From: Arthrobacter citreus
GTDB taxonomy: Bacteria > Actinomycetota > Actinomycetes > Actinomycetales > Micrococcaceae
Reading direction: 5' to 3'
Length of the DNA stretch: 64,000 nt
NCBI RefSeq assembly: GCF_038405225.1
Contig: NZ_CP151657.1
Coordinates: 3,782,001 to 3,846,000 of the forward strand
The translations under genes and the position numbers were made by a program. Positions 8,592 to 17,592 of the stretch are shown here, piece by piece (positions within the stretch are counted from its first letter, which is position 1; the number at the start of each line of letters is the position of its first letter). Under the pieces are notes generated by a model that did no database searches, was not told the origin of the DNA, and saw only the letters and a list, made by a program, of their open reading frames with translations.

Positions 8592-9668
8592 ATGGCGCAG
8601 CAGGACAGCGGAGGGCGGGCCCAAACGGCACCGGATCCCGAACACGCGAGCAAGCCGGATAGCCCGGCCGAGGTTACAAAGCCCAGTTGGAAGTACATCC
8701 TGCGCAAGACGGTCCGGGAATTCAGCAAGGACCAGTGCACCGACCTCGCCGCAGCGCTGACCTACTACACGGTGCTGGCACTGTTCCCGGCCCTGCTGGC
8801 GCTGGTGTCCATACTCGGCCTGGTGGGACAGGCCGAAAGCACCACCAACACCATGCTCGACTTCCTGAAGGAATTCGCCCCGGCAAGCGCCGTGGGGGTC
8901 CTGGAAGGGCCCATCAAGCAGCTGACCACTTCCGGTGCCGCCGGATTTGCGCTGATTGTCGGTATTGCCGGTGCCCTGTGGTCAGCATCCGGCTATGTGA
9001 AGGCCTTCGGGCGGTCCATGAACCGCATCTATGAAGTGGATGAAGGGCGTCCGGCCTGGAAGCTGCTGCCCACCCAGCTGCTGGTCACCCTGATCCTGAT
9101 CCTGCTGGTCGCGGCGCTGCTCATCATGCTGGTCATCAGCGGGCCGATCGCCGAAACCCTGGGCAACTTCATTGGCCTCGGGTCGGAGTCGCTCACCATT
9201 TGGAATATTGCCAAGTGGCCGGTGATGGTCCTGTTTGCGGTGCTGGTCATCGCCATCCTGTACTACGCCACCCCCAACGTGAAGCAGCCCAAGTTCCGCT
9301 GGATGAGCATGGGCGCGTTTATTGCGCTGGTGATTCTCGCCATCGCGACCCTTGGCTTCAGCTTCTACGTAGCCCGGTTCGGCAGCTACAACGCCACCTA
9401 CGGCGCCATCGGTGGCGTGATCGTCCTGCTGCTGTGGCTGTGGCTGGCCAATCTGTCGCTGCTGTTCGGTGCCGAGTTTGACGCCGAGGTGGAGCGCGGG
9501 CGTGAACTCCAGGCCGGGATCCAGGCTGAGGAGACCGTGCAGCTGCCAGCGCGCGACACGCGCCAGACGGAAAAGCGCCAGGAGCAGGAAGAGGAAGACA
9601 TCGAGCAGGGCCGCAAGCTGCGCCAGCAGCACGCCGGCAAGGATTACGACGACCACCTGCACGAATAG
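8592..9668 (+). CDS. YihY/BrkB family inner-membrane protein
   Basis: A 358-residue polytopic protein with about six membrane helices between residues 55 and 300. The conserved start of the family is visible: DQCTDLAAALTYYTVLALFPALLAL, later GYVKAFGRSMNRIYEVDEGRP and YNATYGAIGGVIVLLLWLW. The C-terminal 60 residues are highly charged (EEDIEQGRKLRQQHAGKDYD) and probably cytoplasmic. The start has AGGAGG at ideal spacing. The family was once called ribonuclease BN, but that assignment was withdrawn; no activity can be stated. Confidence 0.92.
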   Translation: MAQQDSGGRAQTAPDPEHASKPDSPAEVTKPSWKYILRKTVREFSKDQCTDLAAALTYYTVLALFPALLALVSILGLVGQAESTTNTMLDFLKEFAPASAVGVLEGPIKQLTTSGAAGFALIVGIAGALWSASGYVKAFGRSMNRIYEVDEGRPAWKLLPTQLLVTLILILLVAALLIMLVISGPIAETLGNFIGLGSESLTIWNIAKWPVMVLFAVLVIAILYYATPNVKQPKFRWMSMGAFIALVILAIATLGFSFYVARFGSYNATYGAIGGVIVLLLWLWLANLSLLFGAEFDAEVERGRELQAGIQAEETVQLPARDTRQTEKRQEQEEEDIEQGRKLRQQHAGKDYDDHLHE

Positions 9669-9686
9669 AAAGACCCCGTAACAGGA

Positions 9687-9724
9687 GCTGCCCCGGACCG
9701 CTTGGTCCGGGGCAGCGCTGTTTT
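9687..9724 (+). terminator. Bidirectional terminator between convergent genes
   Basis: A perfect 13-bp stem, GCTGCCCCGGACC (9687-9699) with GGTCCGGGGCAGC (9704-9716) and a GCTT loop, is followed shortly by TTTT. It separates the YihY gene from the convergent amino-acid permease gene and may serve both. Confidence 0.85.
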
Positions 9725-9732
9725 AGCGGGAG

Positions 9733-11064
9733 TTACTTGCCCTGGGAACCCAGGTTCTTGCCCTTGGAGAGGAACCTGGCGCCGAACAGCAGAAGCCCCA
9801 CGCCCATCAGGATGCCCGCGCGCAGCCACACCGTGGCGTCCTGCTGGGTCAGGAGCAGTACGCAGGAGGCGATGGCCAGGTACGGAAGAATAATCGGGGC
9901 TCTGAAGTGCTTTTCCTCCACCTTGTCCTTCCGCAGGACAATTACGGCAACGTTGGTGCTCAGGAAGACGAACAGCAGCAGCAGGACGACGGTTTCGGCC
10001 AGGGAGGCCAGTCCGCCGGTCATGGTCAGGATCATGGACACTGCGGTGGTGGCCACGATGGCCACCCATGGAGTCTGCCGGTTGGGCAGCACCTTGCCGA
10101 ACACTCCCGGCAACAGGCCCTGCTCCGCCATGCCGAAGGTCAGCCGGGAGGACATGATCATGGTCAGCAGCGCACCGTTGGCCACCGCCACCAGGGCAAT
10201 GAGGCTAAAAAGCCAGTCCGGAACACCAAAGCCGGTGGCGCTGACGACGTCGAGCAGCGGCCCGGAGGATCCGGCCAGGTCCTCGGTGGGCAGGGCAATG
10301 GACGCTGCCAGCCCAATCAGGATGTAGACAAGGCCGGCGGTGAGCATGGCCGCGAAAATGGCCCGGGGATAAACCCGGCGCACATCGCGGACCTCCTCGG
10401 CAATGTTGGCCGAGACCTCGAAGCCAACAAATGAATAGTAGGCAATGACGGATGCCGCGAGAACAGCGGTTGCCGGGTTCACATCAGCCGGGAACTGGGT
10501 GATCTGCTCCGGATAGCCCTCACCCTTGCCCAGCATGAGACCCACCAGGACGATCACCAGCACCAGTCCGGAAACCTCGATGACGGTCATGACCACGTTG
10601 CTGCGCACCGATTCGGAAATGCCGCGGGCATTGAGCAGTGCCACCAGCAGCAGGAAAACGATGGCTGCGGGGACCGGGGGGACATCCAGGAACGGGCTGA
10701 GGTAGTCGCCCGTGAAGGCCAGCGCCAGGCCGGCGGCGCTGGTGACGCCGGCAGCCAGCATGGCGAAACCGACAAGGAAGGAAACCGCCGGAACCTTGAA
10801 GGCCCGCTGGGCGAACACCGCGGCGCCGCCGGCCTTGGGGTATTTAGTGACAAGCTCGGCGTAGGAGGCAGCGGTCAGGAGCGCCAGGCCCAGGGCGACC
10901 ACCAGCGGCACCCAGATGGCGCCGCCCACTTGGCCTGAAACTTCGCCGACGAGGGCGTATATTCCGGCGCCCAGGACGTCGCCGAGGATAAAGAGGTACA
11001 GCATGGGGCCCGTGATCCCCTGCTTGAGTTTTGAGGCAGTCGGTGCCTGCGTGCTGGTATCCAT
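9733..11064 (-). CDS. APC family amino acid permease
   Basis: A 443-residue transporter with about twelve hydrophobic segments. The first helix has GPMLYLFILGDVLGAGIYALVG, the APC substrate-binding GxGIY-type bend, and helix 6 has YYSFVGFEVSANIAEEVRD, the usual helix 6-7 signature. It should import an amino acid or a related cation by proton or sodium symport. ATG 11064 is preferred over an upstream in-frame start because it begins just before the conserved region. It is divergent to the flavin oxidoreductase at 11130; no regulator is adjacent, so the substrate is open. Confidence 0.92.
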   Translation of the reverse strand: MDTSTQAPTASKLKQGITGPMLYLFILGDVLGAGIYALVGEVSGQVGGAIWVPLVVALGLALLTAASYAELVTKYPKAGGAAVFAQRAFKVPAVSFLVGFAMLAAGVTSAAGLALAFTGDYLSPFLDVPPVPAAIVFLLLVALLNARGISESVRSNVVMTVIEVSGLVLVIVLVGLMLGKGEGYPEQITQFPADVNPATAVLAASVIAYYSFVGFEVSANIAEEVRDVRRVYPRAIFAAMLTAGLVYILIGLAASIALPTEDLAGSSGPLLDVVSATGFGVPDWLFSLIALVAVANGALLTMIMSSRLTFGMAEQGLLPGVFGKVLPNRQTPWVAIVATTAVSMILTMTGGLASLAETVVLLLLFVFLSTNVAVIVLRKDKVEEKHFRAPIILPYLAIASCVLLLTQQDATVWLRAGILMGVGLLLFGARFLSKGKNLGSQGK

Positions 11065-11129
11065 GTCGAAAAGTGTAGGGCAACTATAAGGGTGCTGACG
11101 ATTTCCCAAATCTGCTGTACAAAAGTTCC

Positions 11130-12116
11130 ATGACTTATGGCTCCGGCGCGGGTTCAGCGCACTTTGACGTGATCATTATTGGTGGTGGAATTGCCGGACT
11201 CACGGCCGCGACGGTCCTTGGAAGGGCCCGCCGCCGTGTCTGTGTCATTGATGCGGGCCGCCCGCGGAATGCTCCGGCGGACCACGTGCACGGCTTTCCC
11301 TCGCGCGACGGTGTTCCGCCCCGTGAACTCCTCCGGCTGTGCCGCGTGGATTTGGAGCGGTACGACGTTGACATCATCGATGCCGAGGCCACCGCGCTGA
11401 CCCCGGACCGGCGCGTGGAACTGGCGGACGGCCGGGTGCTGCACGGCCGGCATGTGGTGGTGGCGACCGGGCTTCGCGACGTACCCCCGGAGATTACCGG
11501 GGCGCCCGAACGTTGGGGCCGGGACCTGCTGCAGTGCCCGTACTGCCATGGCTGGGAAGTGGCCGAACGCCCGCTCGCGGTCCTGGCCTCCGGACCGTCT
11601 TCCGTGCAGCAGGCGTTCCTGGTGCGTACTTTTTCGGACGAGGTCACGCTGATTTGCGGCAAGGACATGGAGCTGACCGGTGACGACGCCCGGGCCCTCG
11701 CGGCCATGGGCATAACGGTGGTGCATGGCACGGCGGCCGAACTGCAGGTCCGGGACGATGCCGTGGCGGCGGTGGTCCTCGCGGACGGACGCAGGGTGCC
11801 GTGCCGGGCAGTGTTTTGCGAACCCGGTGCCGCTGTGGACCCCCTGCTGGCGGAAGTGCCGGGGTTAAGCCGCGACGCCGACGGCTGCCTGGAGACCGAC
11901 GACGCCGGGCGGACAGGCGCAGACCGCATTTGGGCGGTCGGCAACGTCACGGATCCATCCAGCCAGGTGGTGGCGGCTGCGGGGGACGCCTACCGCCTGG
12001 CGGTGGCCCTGAACGCGGAACTGCTGCAGGAAGACGTGGCGGCCGCGGTAAGGACAGCAGGGGCGGAAGCCCCGCCGCAGTTCAGCGCCGGGGAGCCAGC
12101 AGCGGCGAACCTTTAA
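11130..12116 (+). CDS. Thioredoxin-reductase-like FAD/NAD(P) disulfide oxidoreductase
   Basis: A 328-residue two-dinucleotide-fold flavoprotein. The FAD motif VIIIGGGIAGLTAATVLGRA is at residues 15-34, and a redox-active CPYC (Cys136, Cys139, in LLQCPYCHGWE) lies in the NAD(P) domain, as in low-molecular-weight thioredoxin reductases and the GliT/HlmI disulfide oxidases. The CPYCHGWE form, instead of CATCDG, is closer to the latter group. The last conserved block is ADRIWAVGNVTDPSSQVV. Its 3' end overlaps the convergent epimerase gene by 35 bases. The physiological substrate (thioredoxin-like, or a small dithiol) is not known. Confidence 0.85.
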   Translation: MTYGSGAGSAHFDVIIIGGGIAGLTAATVLGRARRRVCVIDAGRPRNAPADHVHGFPSRDGVPPRELLRLCRVDLERYDVDIIDAEATALTPDRRVELADGRVLHGRHVVVATGLRDVPPEITGAPERWGRDLLQCPYCHGWEVAERPLAVLASGPSSVQQAFLVRTFSDEVTLICGKDMELTGDDARALAAMGITVVHGTAAELQVRDDAVAAVVLADGRRVPCRAVFCEPGAAVDPLLAEVPGLSRDADGCLETDDAGRTGADRIWAVGNVTDPSSQVVAAAGDAYRLAVALNAELLQEDVAAAVRTAGAEAPPQFSAGEPAAANL

Positions 12117-13119
12117 CGCCGTCGCCTGCTGACAGGCCGTCCAGGACGTATTTCAGCGACTCCACGGATGTCTTCCGCGGACGCCAGCCCAGCAGGTCCC
12201 TCGCCCGGGACGTATCCATCAGCGGAGCCCCGGCAGCCATGTCGATCCAGCCGGGATCAGTGCGCTGCAGACGTGCGGCCCATGTGATGCCGACGACGGC
12301 GCGCAACAGTTTCACGGGAATGTTCAGCAGCCGCCGGGCACCCAGGACTCCGGCCAGCAGCTCCGGCGTAATGATGGGATCGGCTGCGATGTTGAAGGCG
12401 CCCTCCGCACGCTGGTCCACCACCCGCCAATAGGCATCGGCCATGTCATCACCGTGGACAATCTGGAAGGAAAACTCCTTGGGCAGCGGAATCAGCGGCA
12501 GTTTCAGCTTGTTCAGAACAAATTTGGGCACCAGCGGGCCCAGGAAATAGCTGCCAATCTCGGTTCCGGCGTCGGAAGAGAAAATCAGGCCCGGCCGCAG
12601 GCGCGCCACGGGAATCTCCGGGTACTCCCGCTCGAACTTGTCGAGAAGGGCTTCCTGTTCGCCCTTGTGCCGGCTGTAGTGGGAGCTGGCGATGCCGCGG
12701 GCGGGCCATGACTCATCGGTGAGCCGGTCCTTCGGAGCGGGGGAGTATGCGCCCACCGAGGAAGCGCAGACGAACTGGCGCACACCGGCGGCGGCAGCCG
12801 CGGCCAGGGCGTTCTCGGTGCCGTGGACATTGATGCGGTGGAGTTCGGCTTCGTCGTGGTTCGGCTGGATGGCCCAGGCCAGGTGCACCACGGCATCCGC
12901 GCCCCGCAGCGCTTCCGTCAGCTTGTCCCGGCCCTCCGCGGTGGCAATGTCGATACTGTGCCACTGAACGCCGTCGTACGGCGGGGCACCGGTTTTCGGT
13001 ATACGCCGTGCAATACCCACGATCTCCAGGCCGTCCGGGCGTTCGCCGCGCGCCTGTGCAAGCCGGCGCAGCAGGGCTGTACCGACATTCCCGGTTGCTC
13101 CGATAACAGCTACTCGCAT
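12082..13119 (-). CDS. NAD-dependent epimerase/dehydratase family protein
   Basis: A 345-residue extended SDR. The nucleotide-binding motif GATGNVGTALLRRL is at residues 8-21, and the HLAW and ASSVGAYSP blocks follow. The YxxxK site is visible as HYSRHKGEQEALL, so Tyr and Lys are present. A C-terminal substrate-binding part follows (FNIAADPIITPELLAGVLG). The substrate is probably a nucleotide sugar or another cyclic/steroid-like alcohol, but that cannot be told from sequence. The last 35 bases are antisense to the end of the flavin oxidoreductase gene. Confidence 0.88.
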   Translation of the reverse strand: MRVAVIGATGNVGTALLRRLAQARGERPDGLEIVGIARRIPKTGAPPYDGVQWHSIDIATAEGRDKLTEALRGADAVVHLAWAIQPNHDEAELHRINVHGTENALAAAAAAGVRQFVCASSVGAYSPAPKDRLTDESWPARGIASSHYSRHKGEQEALLDKFEREYPEIPVARLRPGLIFSSDAGTEIGSYFLGPLVPKFVLNKLKLPLIPLPKEFSFQIVHGDDMADAYWRVVDQRAEGAFNIAADPIITPELLAGVLGARRLLNIPVKLLRAVVGITWAARLQRTDPGWIDMAAGAPLMDTSRARDLLGWRPRKTSVESLKYVLDGLSAGDGVKGSPLLAPRR

Positions 13120-13314
13120 CTGGCTGGGTCCTTCCCCGCCGAAGACTCCGCACCGGGATTCTTCGGCTGTTGGTTCTCATGGCTAAGCGGCAATGTCTTC
13201 CCGACTCTACCGGTGGCAGCCGCGGAACACATCGGAAGCAACGGCCGGACAGCCAGCAGTTATTGTGGAGAGAGAATGATCACCACCAAAAGTCACACCT
13301 GAACGGGGAGCGTC

Positions 13315-14373
13315 ATGGCCGACAGCACTGGAACAGAGCAGGACGGCGGTTCAGGGTTCAGCACGCGCGGAGCGTATGTAACCGGCGGCAGCGAGTACAC
13401 CCGGGACACCAACTACATTGAAACGCGCATCACGCGTGACGGGCGCGACGGATACCCCGTGGAGGCCGGACGGTACCGGTTGATCGCTGCCCGCGCCTGC
13501 CCCTGGGCCAACCGGACCATCATTGTCCGGCGGCTGCTTGGCCTTGAGGATGCGATTTCGCTGGGAACGCCCGGCCCCACCCATGACGCCCGCAGCTGGA
13601 CCTTCGATCTGGACCCTGACGGAAGGGATCCGGTCCTGGGCATTGAACGCCTGCAGGAAGCGTTCTTCCGGCGCACGCCCGGGTACAGCCGGGGCATCAC
13701 TGTTCCGGCCATCGTGGACATCCCCAGCGGTGCCGTGGTGACGAACAACTTCCCGCAGATCACCGAGGACTTCTCCACCGAATGGAAGGAGTTCCACCGC
13801 GACGGCGCTCCGGACCTGCTGCCGGAGGAACACCTGGAGGAAATGCGCGCGGTGAACAAGCGCATTTTCACCGAGATCAACAACGGCGTGTACCGCTGCG
13901 GCTTCGCCGGTTCGCAGGAAGCCTACAACGCGGCCTATGACCGGCTGTGGACTGCCATGGACTGGCTGGAGGACCGCCTGTCCCGGCAGCGCTACCTGAT
14001 CGGTGACACCATCACCGAGGCCGACGTGCGGCTCTTCACGACGCTGGTCCGCTTTGACCCGGTGTACCACGGCCACTTCAAGTGCAACCGGAACAAGCTC
14101 ACGGAGATGCCCAACCTCTGGGGTTACGCCCGGGACCTGTTCCAGACCCCGGGGTTCGGCGACACCGTCGATTTTGAGCAGATCAAGGCGCACTACTACA
14201 TCGTTCACGAGGACATTAATCCCACGGGGATCGTGCCCAAGGGCCCGGATGTTTCGAATTGGCTCAGCGAGCACCACCGGGAGGAGCTGGGCGGCCGGCC
14301 GTTCGGTGAAGGGACTGCTCCCGGACCGGTCCGTGCCGGCGAGGAAGTGACTCCGGGGCACGGAGCCGCATGA
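13315..14373 (+). CDS. Glutathionyl/mycothionyl-hydroquinone reductase (YqjG/ECM4-type GST)
   Basis: A 352-residue glutathione-transferase-fold enzyme of the xi class. The thioredoxin-like domain has the catalytic cysteine at residue 62 in ARACPWANRT, where ordinary GSTs have Ser or Tyr. The landmarks ARSWTFDLDPDG, TVPAIVDIPSGAVVTNNFP, RCGFAGSQEAYNAAYDRLW and FDPVYHGHFKCN are all present. In bacteria with glutathione these enzymes reduce glutathionyl-hydroquinones; actinobacteria use mycothiol instead, so the physiological thiol is inferred to be mycothiol. ATG 13315 follows GGGGAG. It stands alone, before the iron transport operon. Confidence 0.9.
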   Translation: MADSTGTEQDGGSGFSTRGAYVTGGSEYTRDTNYIETRITRDGRDGYPVEAGRYRLIAARACPWANRTIIVRRLLGLEDAISLGTPGPTHDARSWTFDLDPDGRDPVLGIERLQEAFFRRTPGYSRGITVPAIVDIPSGAVVTNNFPQITEDFSTEWKEFHRDGAPDLLPEEHLEEMRAVNKRIFTEINNGVYRCGFAGSQEAYNAAYDRLWTAMDWLEDRLSRQRYLIGDTITEADVRLFTTLVRFDPVYHGHFKCNRNKLTEMPNLWGYARDLFQTPGFGDTVDFEQIKAHYYIVHEDINPTGIVPKGPDVSNWLSEHHREELGGRPFGEGTAPGPVRAGEEVTPGHGAA

Positions 14374-14446
14374 ATCCCCGGCTTCCCGGATAGTTTTCCG
14401 CCGGGAGGGTAATAGGACATGGAAATGTTTCTTAAGCACCCGCACC

Positions 14447-14465
14447 GTAGGTTAGCCTTACTTAA
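14447..14465 (+). promoter_or_regulatory. DtxR/IdeR-type iron box
   Basis: The 19 bases GTAGGTTAGCCTTACTTAA match the DtxR/IdeR consensus at 16 of 19 positions and lie 29 bases before the GTG start of the first FecCD permease gene. The iron-loaded repressor would be expected to shut off this operon. Confidence 0.85.
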
Positions 14466-14493
14466 GATTATTCCGTCTTAAGGAGGTGCCGCC

Positions 14494-15591
14494 GTGGGCG
14501 TGAACGTCAGCCACTCTGCGGCACCCCGAATCATGACCGCCGCGCAGACCGCCCCGGCGGCCCCCACGGCAGCTGCCGGGAGCCGCCGCGGAGTCCGCCC
14601 GGCCGCCCGGGCCGCTCTCCTGGCGGCCTCCGTGGCCGTCCTGGCGGTGGCATGCCTGGCATCCGTTGCCCTGGGTGCGCGGGCGCTGCCCCTGGAAACT
14701 GTCTTTCAGGCGCTGACCGCGTTTGATCCGGCCAACGGAGACCACGCCGTGGTTGCCTCCCGCATACCCCGCACGGTCCTGGGGCTGCTGGCCGGCGGCG
14801 CGCTGGGCCTGGCCGGAGCCGCCATGCAGGGCGTGGCCCGCAACCCGCTGGCGGACCCCGGAATCCTGGGCGTCAATGCCGGGGCTTCATTCTTTGTGGT
14901 CCTGGGCATCTACGGCTTCGGCGTTGCCAGCTTCACCGGCTATATCTGGTTTGCCCTGGCCGGTGCGGCGCTGGCCGCCGTCGTGGTTTACACCGTCGCC
15001 AGCCTGGGCCGGGAAGGCGCCACACCGGTGAAACTTGCGCTGGCCGGCGCCGCCCTGTCCGCCGGCCTCAGCTCCATGATGAGCGCCCTGCTGGTCTCCA
15101 ACCAGCAGACCTTCGACGTCTTCCGCTTCTGGCAGGTGGGCAGCGTATCCGGCCGCGGCTGGGACGTAATCACTGCCGTGCTGCCGTTCCTGGCGGTGGG
15201 AGCCGTCATCACGCTCGGGGCCGGCCGGGCCCTCAACGGACTGTCCCTGGGAGATGACCTGGCCCGGGGCCTGGGCCAGCGGGTGGCGCTCAGCCGCGGC
15301 ATCACCGCCCTGGGCGTGGTCCTGCTGTGCGGCGCCGCCACTGCCGCGGCAGGTCCGATCGCCTTTGTCGGCCTGGTCATTCCGCACATGGTCCGTTCCC
15401 TCACCGGACCCGACTACCGCTGGATCCTCCCCTTCTCCCTGGTCCTGGCGCCCATCCTGCTGCTGATCGCCGATATCACCGGCCGCCTGGCCCTGCCGCC
15501 GTCCGAAATCCCCGTAGGCGTCATGACCGCGGTCATTGGTGCGCCGGTGTTCATTTGGCTGGTCCGGCGCCGGAAGCCGGCCCAACTGTGA
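14494..15591 (+). CDS. FecCD-type siderophore ABC transporter permease (first subunit)
   Basis: A 365-residue permease with about nine to ten membrane helices. The start is GTG with AGGAGGT six bases upstream. Family landmarks include SRIPRTVLGLLAGGALGLAG, GVARNPLADPGILGVNAGAS and VGLVIPHMVRSLTGPDYRW; the last contains the EAA-like loop that docks the ATPase. It forms the membrane channel together with the second permease, whose GTG start overlaps this stop codon by four bases. An iron box lies immediately upstream, so iron repression of the operon is likely. A 65-residue Ala/Pro-rich leader precedes the first helix. Confidence 0.94.
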   Translation: MGVNVSHSAAPRIMTAAQTAPAAPTAAAGSRRGVRPAARAALLAASVAVLAVACLASVALGARALPLETVFQALTAFDPANGDHAVVASRIPRTVLGLLAGGALGLAGAAMQGVARNPLADPGILGVNAGASFFVVLGIYGFGVASFTGYIWFALAGAALAAVVVYTVASLGREGATPVKLALAGAALSAGLSSMMSALLVSNQQTFDVFRFWQVGSVSGRGWDVITAVLPFLAVGAVITLGAGRALNGLSLGDDLARGLGQRVALSRGITALGVVLLCGAATAAAGPIAFVGLVIPHMVRSLTGPDYRWILPFSLVLAPILLLIADITGRLALPPSEIPVGVMTAVIGAPVFIWLVRRRKPAQL

Positions 15592-16637
15592 GCGCGCTGC
15601 TGGAGAGGTCCGAAGGCGCCGCCGTCGTCAGCTCCGCACGCCGCACGTCCGTCCGGCGTGTCCGCACCGTCACAACGGCCCTGGCGGGCGCCGTCGTCGT
15701 CCTGTTTGCCGTCAGCATCCTGCTGGGCACCTACACGGTGACCATTCCGGACTTTTTCCGCATCCTTGGCGGGGAGCAGATTCCGGGCGCCACGTACATC
15801 GTCATGGAGAGCAAGCTTCCGCGGGCCGTGATCGGGACCATGGTGGGTGCCGCGCTGGGGATGGCCGGAAGCGTCTTCCAAACCATGCTGCGCAACCCGC
15901 TGGCGAGCCCGGACATCATTGGGATCAGTTACGGTGCCAGCGCCAGTGCGGTGGTGGGCATTGTGGTCTTCGGAGCCACCGGAACCACTGTTTCCCTGGC
16001 TGCGCTGGTGGGCGCCCTGGTTGTGGCGCTGGCTATCTACCTGCTGTCGCGGCGCGGTGGAGCCGCGGGTTACCGGCTCATCCTGGTGGGCATTGGCTTT
16101 GCCGCAGTGATGCAGGCGGTGGTCATGTTCCTCATGACCCGCACCGATATCCGCACCGCATCACAGGCCCTGGTGTGGCTCAACGGGTCCCTCAACTCCG
16201 CCAGCTGGGACCGCGCGGGTGCCCTTGCCATCGGAATGCTGATCCTGCTGCCGGCCGCGGCAGTACTCGCCCGGCAGCTGCGCGGACTGGAACTCGGAGA
16301 CGACACCGCCGCCGGCCTGGGCCTGCACGTGGAAGCATCCCGGCTGGGCCTGCTCGTGACCGGCGTGGCCCTGGCCGCCGTCGCCACCGCTGCCGCCGGT
16401 CCCGTCTCCTTCATCGCGTTCCTCTCCGGTCCCATCGCCCGCCGCCTCCTCGGCGGGCGGCAGTCCCTGGCCGCATCGGCGCTGGTGGGCTCCGTGATAG
16501 TGCTGGCCGCTGACTTTGCCGGATCCAACCTGGTGCCCGGCGTATCGCTTCCCGTGGGCGTGGTGACCGGCGCGCTGGGTGCTCCGTTCCTGCTGTGGCT
16601 GCTGGTCACTTCCAACCGTGTAGGCCGAGGAGGCTGA
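15588..16637 (+). CDS. FecCD-type siderophore ABC transporter permease (second subunit)
   Basis: A 349-residue permease, partner of the preceding subunit. The GTG at 15588 overlaps the upstream TGA (GTGA), a strong sign of coupled translation; the frame is open further upstream but only inside the first permease gene. Visible blocks are ESKLPRAVIGTMVGAALGMAG, TMLRNPLASPDIIGISYGAS and AAGPVSFIAFLSGPIARRLLGG. It should transport a ferric siderophore delivered by the lipoprotein encoded at 5648 or by another binding protein outside the window. Confidence 0.94.
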   Translation: MSALLERSEGAAVVSSARRTSVRRVRTVTTALAGAVVVLFAVSILLGTYTVTIPDFFRILGGEQIPGATYIVMESKLPRAVIGTMVGAALGMAGSVFQTMLRNPLASPDIIGISYGASASAVVGIVVFGATGTTVSLAALVGALVVALAIYLLSRRGGAAGYRLILVGIGFAAVMQAVVMFLMTRTDIRTASQALVWLNGSLNSASWDRAGALAIGMLILLPAAAVLARQLRGLELGDDTAAGLGLHVEASRLGLLVTGVALAAVATAAAGPVSFIAFLSGPIARRLLGGRQSLAASALVGSVIVLAADFAGSNLVPGVSLPVGVVTGALGAPFLLWLLVTSNRVGRGG

Positions 16638-16638
16638 A

Positions 16639-17592
16639 ATGGGAAACCCCCAGAACTTGTCCGGTGAGCAGGAGCTGCCCACCCTGAGCGCGCAGGACCT
16701 GGTGCTTTCCTACGGGGAACGCATTGTGGTGGACGGGCTGTCGGTCACCCTTCCGGCCGGCCGGATCACCATGATCGTGGGCGCCAACGCGTGCGGCAAA
16801 TCCACCCTGCTGCGCGGGCTGTCGCGGCTGCTGAAGCCCGCCGGCGGGACCGTGCTGCTCGGCGGCAAGGACATCCATTCACGTCCGGCACGCGAAGTTG
16901 CACGGACGCTGGGACTGCTGCCCCAGACGCCCACCGCACCCGACGGCATCACTGTCGCCGACCTCGTGGGCCGCGGCCGCTACCCGCACCAGGGCTGGTT
17001 CCGCCAATGGACACCGGCCGACGACGAAGCCGTCGCCTCCGCCCTGGAAGCAACAGGCACGCTGGACCTGGCGGACCGGAACGTTGATGAACTCTCCGGC
17101 GGCCAGCGCCAGCGGGTATGGATTGCGATGGCCCTGGCCCAGGAAACACAGATCCTGCTCCTGGACGAGCCAACCACCTTCCTAGACGTCACGCACCAGA
17201 TTGAGGTGCTGGATCTGGTCACCGATCTCAACCGCCGGTCCGGCACCACCGTGGCGATCGTCCTGCATGACCTGAATCTGGCAGCCCGATATGCGGATCA
17301 CCTGATCGCCATGAAATCCGGAGCCATTGCCGCTCAGGGCGCCCCGGCCGACGTCGTCACCGAGGAACTTGTCCGCGACGTTTTCGGACTGGAATCCCGC
17401 GTTATCAGCGACCCCGTTGCCGGCACCCCCATGGTGGTTCCGCTGGGACGCCACCACACCGCTGCACCGCAGCAGGACGACTTACCGGAGGACGCGCCGG
17501 CGAAGGACGCGTCAGCAGTGGGCTACCTGCCCAACCCGCAGGACACCGGCACCACATCGACCATCAAGAACCGCCTGGAGGCAGCATCATGA
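16639..17592 (+). CDS. Siderophore ABC transporter ATP-binding protein
   Basis: A 317-residue FecE/FepC-type ATPase starting one base after the permease stop codon. Walker A is GANACGKST (residues 48-56), the signature is LSGGQRQR, Walker B is ILLLDEPT and the switch histidine is in VLHDLNLAARYADH. About 55 residues at the C-terminus beyond the core domain are hydrophilic and not conserved in an obvious way. The stop overlaps the ATG of the next gene (ATGA). It powers import through the two FecCD permeases. Confidence 0.94.
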   Translation: MGNPQNLSGEQELPTLSAQDLVLSYGERIVVDGLSVTLPAGRITMIVGANACGKSTLLRGLSRLLKPAGGTVLLGGKDIHSRPAREVARTLGLLPQTPTAPDGITVADLVGRGRYPHQGWFRQWTPADDEAVASALEATGTLDLADRNVDELSGGQRQRVWIAMALAQETQILLLDEPTTFLDVTHQIEVLDLVTDLNRRSGTTVAIVLHDLNLAARYADHLIAMKSGAIAAQGAPADVVTEELVRDVFGLESRVISDPVAGTPMVVPLGRHHTAAPQQDDLPEDAPAKDASAVGYLPNPQDTGTTSTIKNRLEAAS

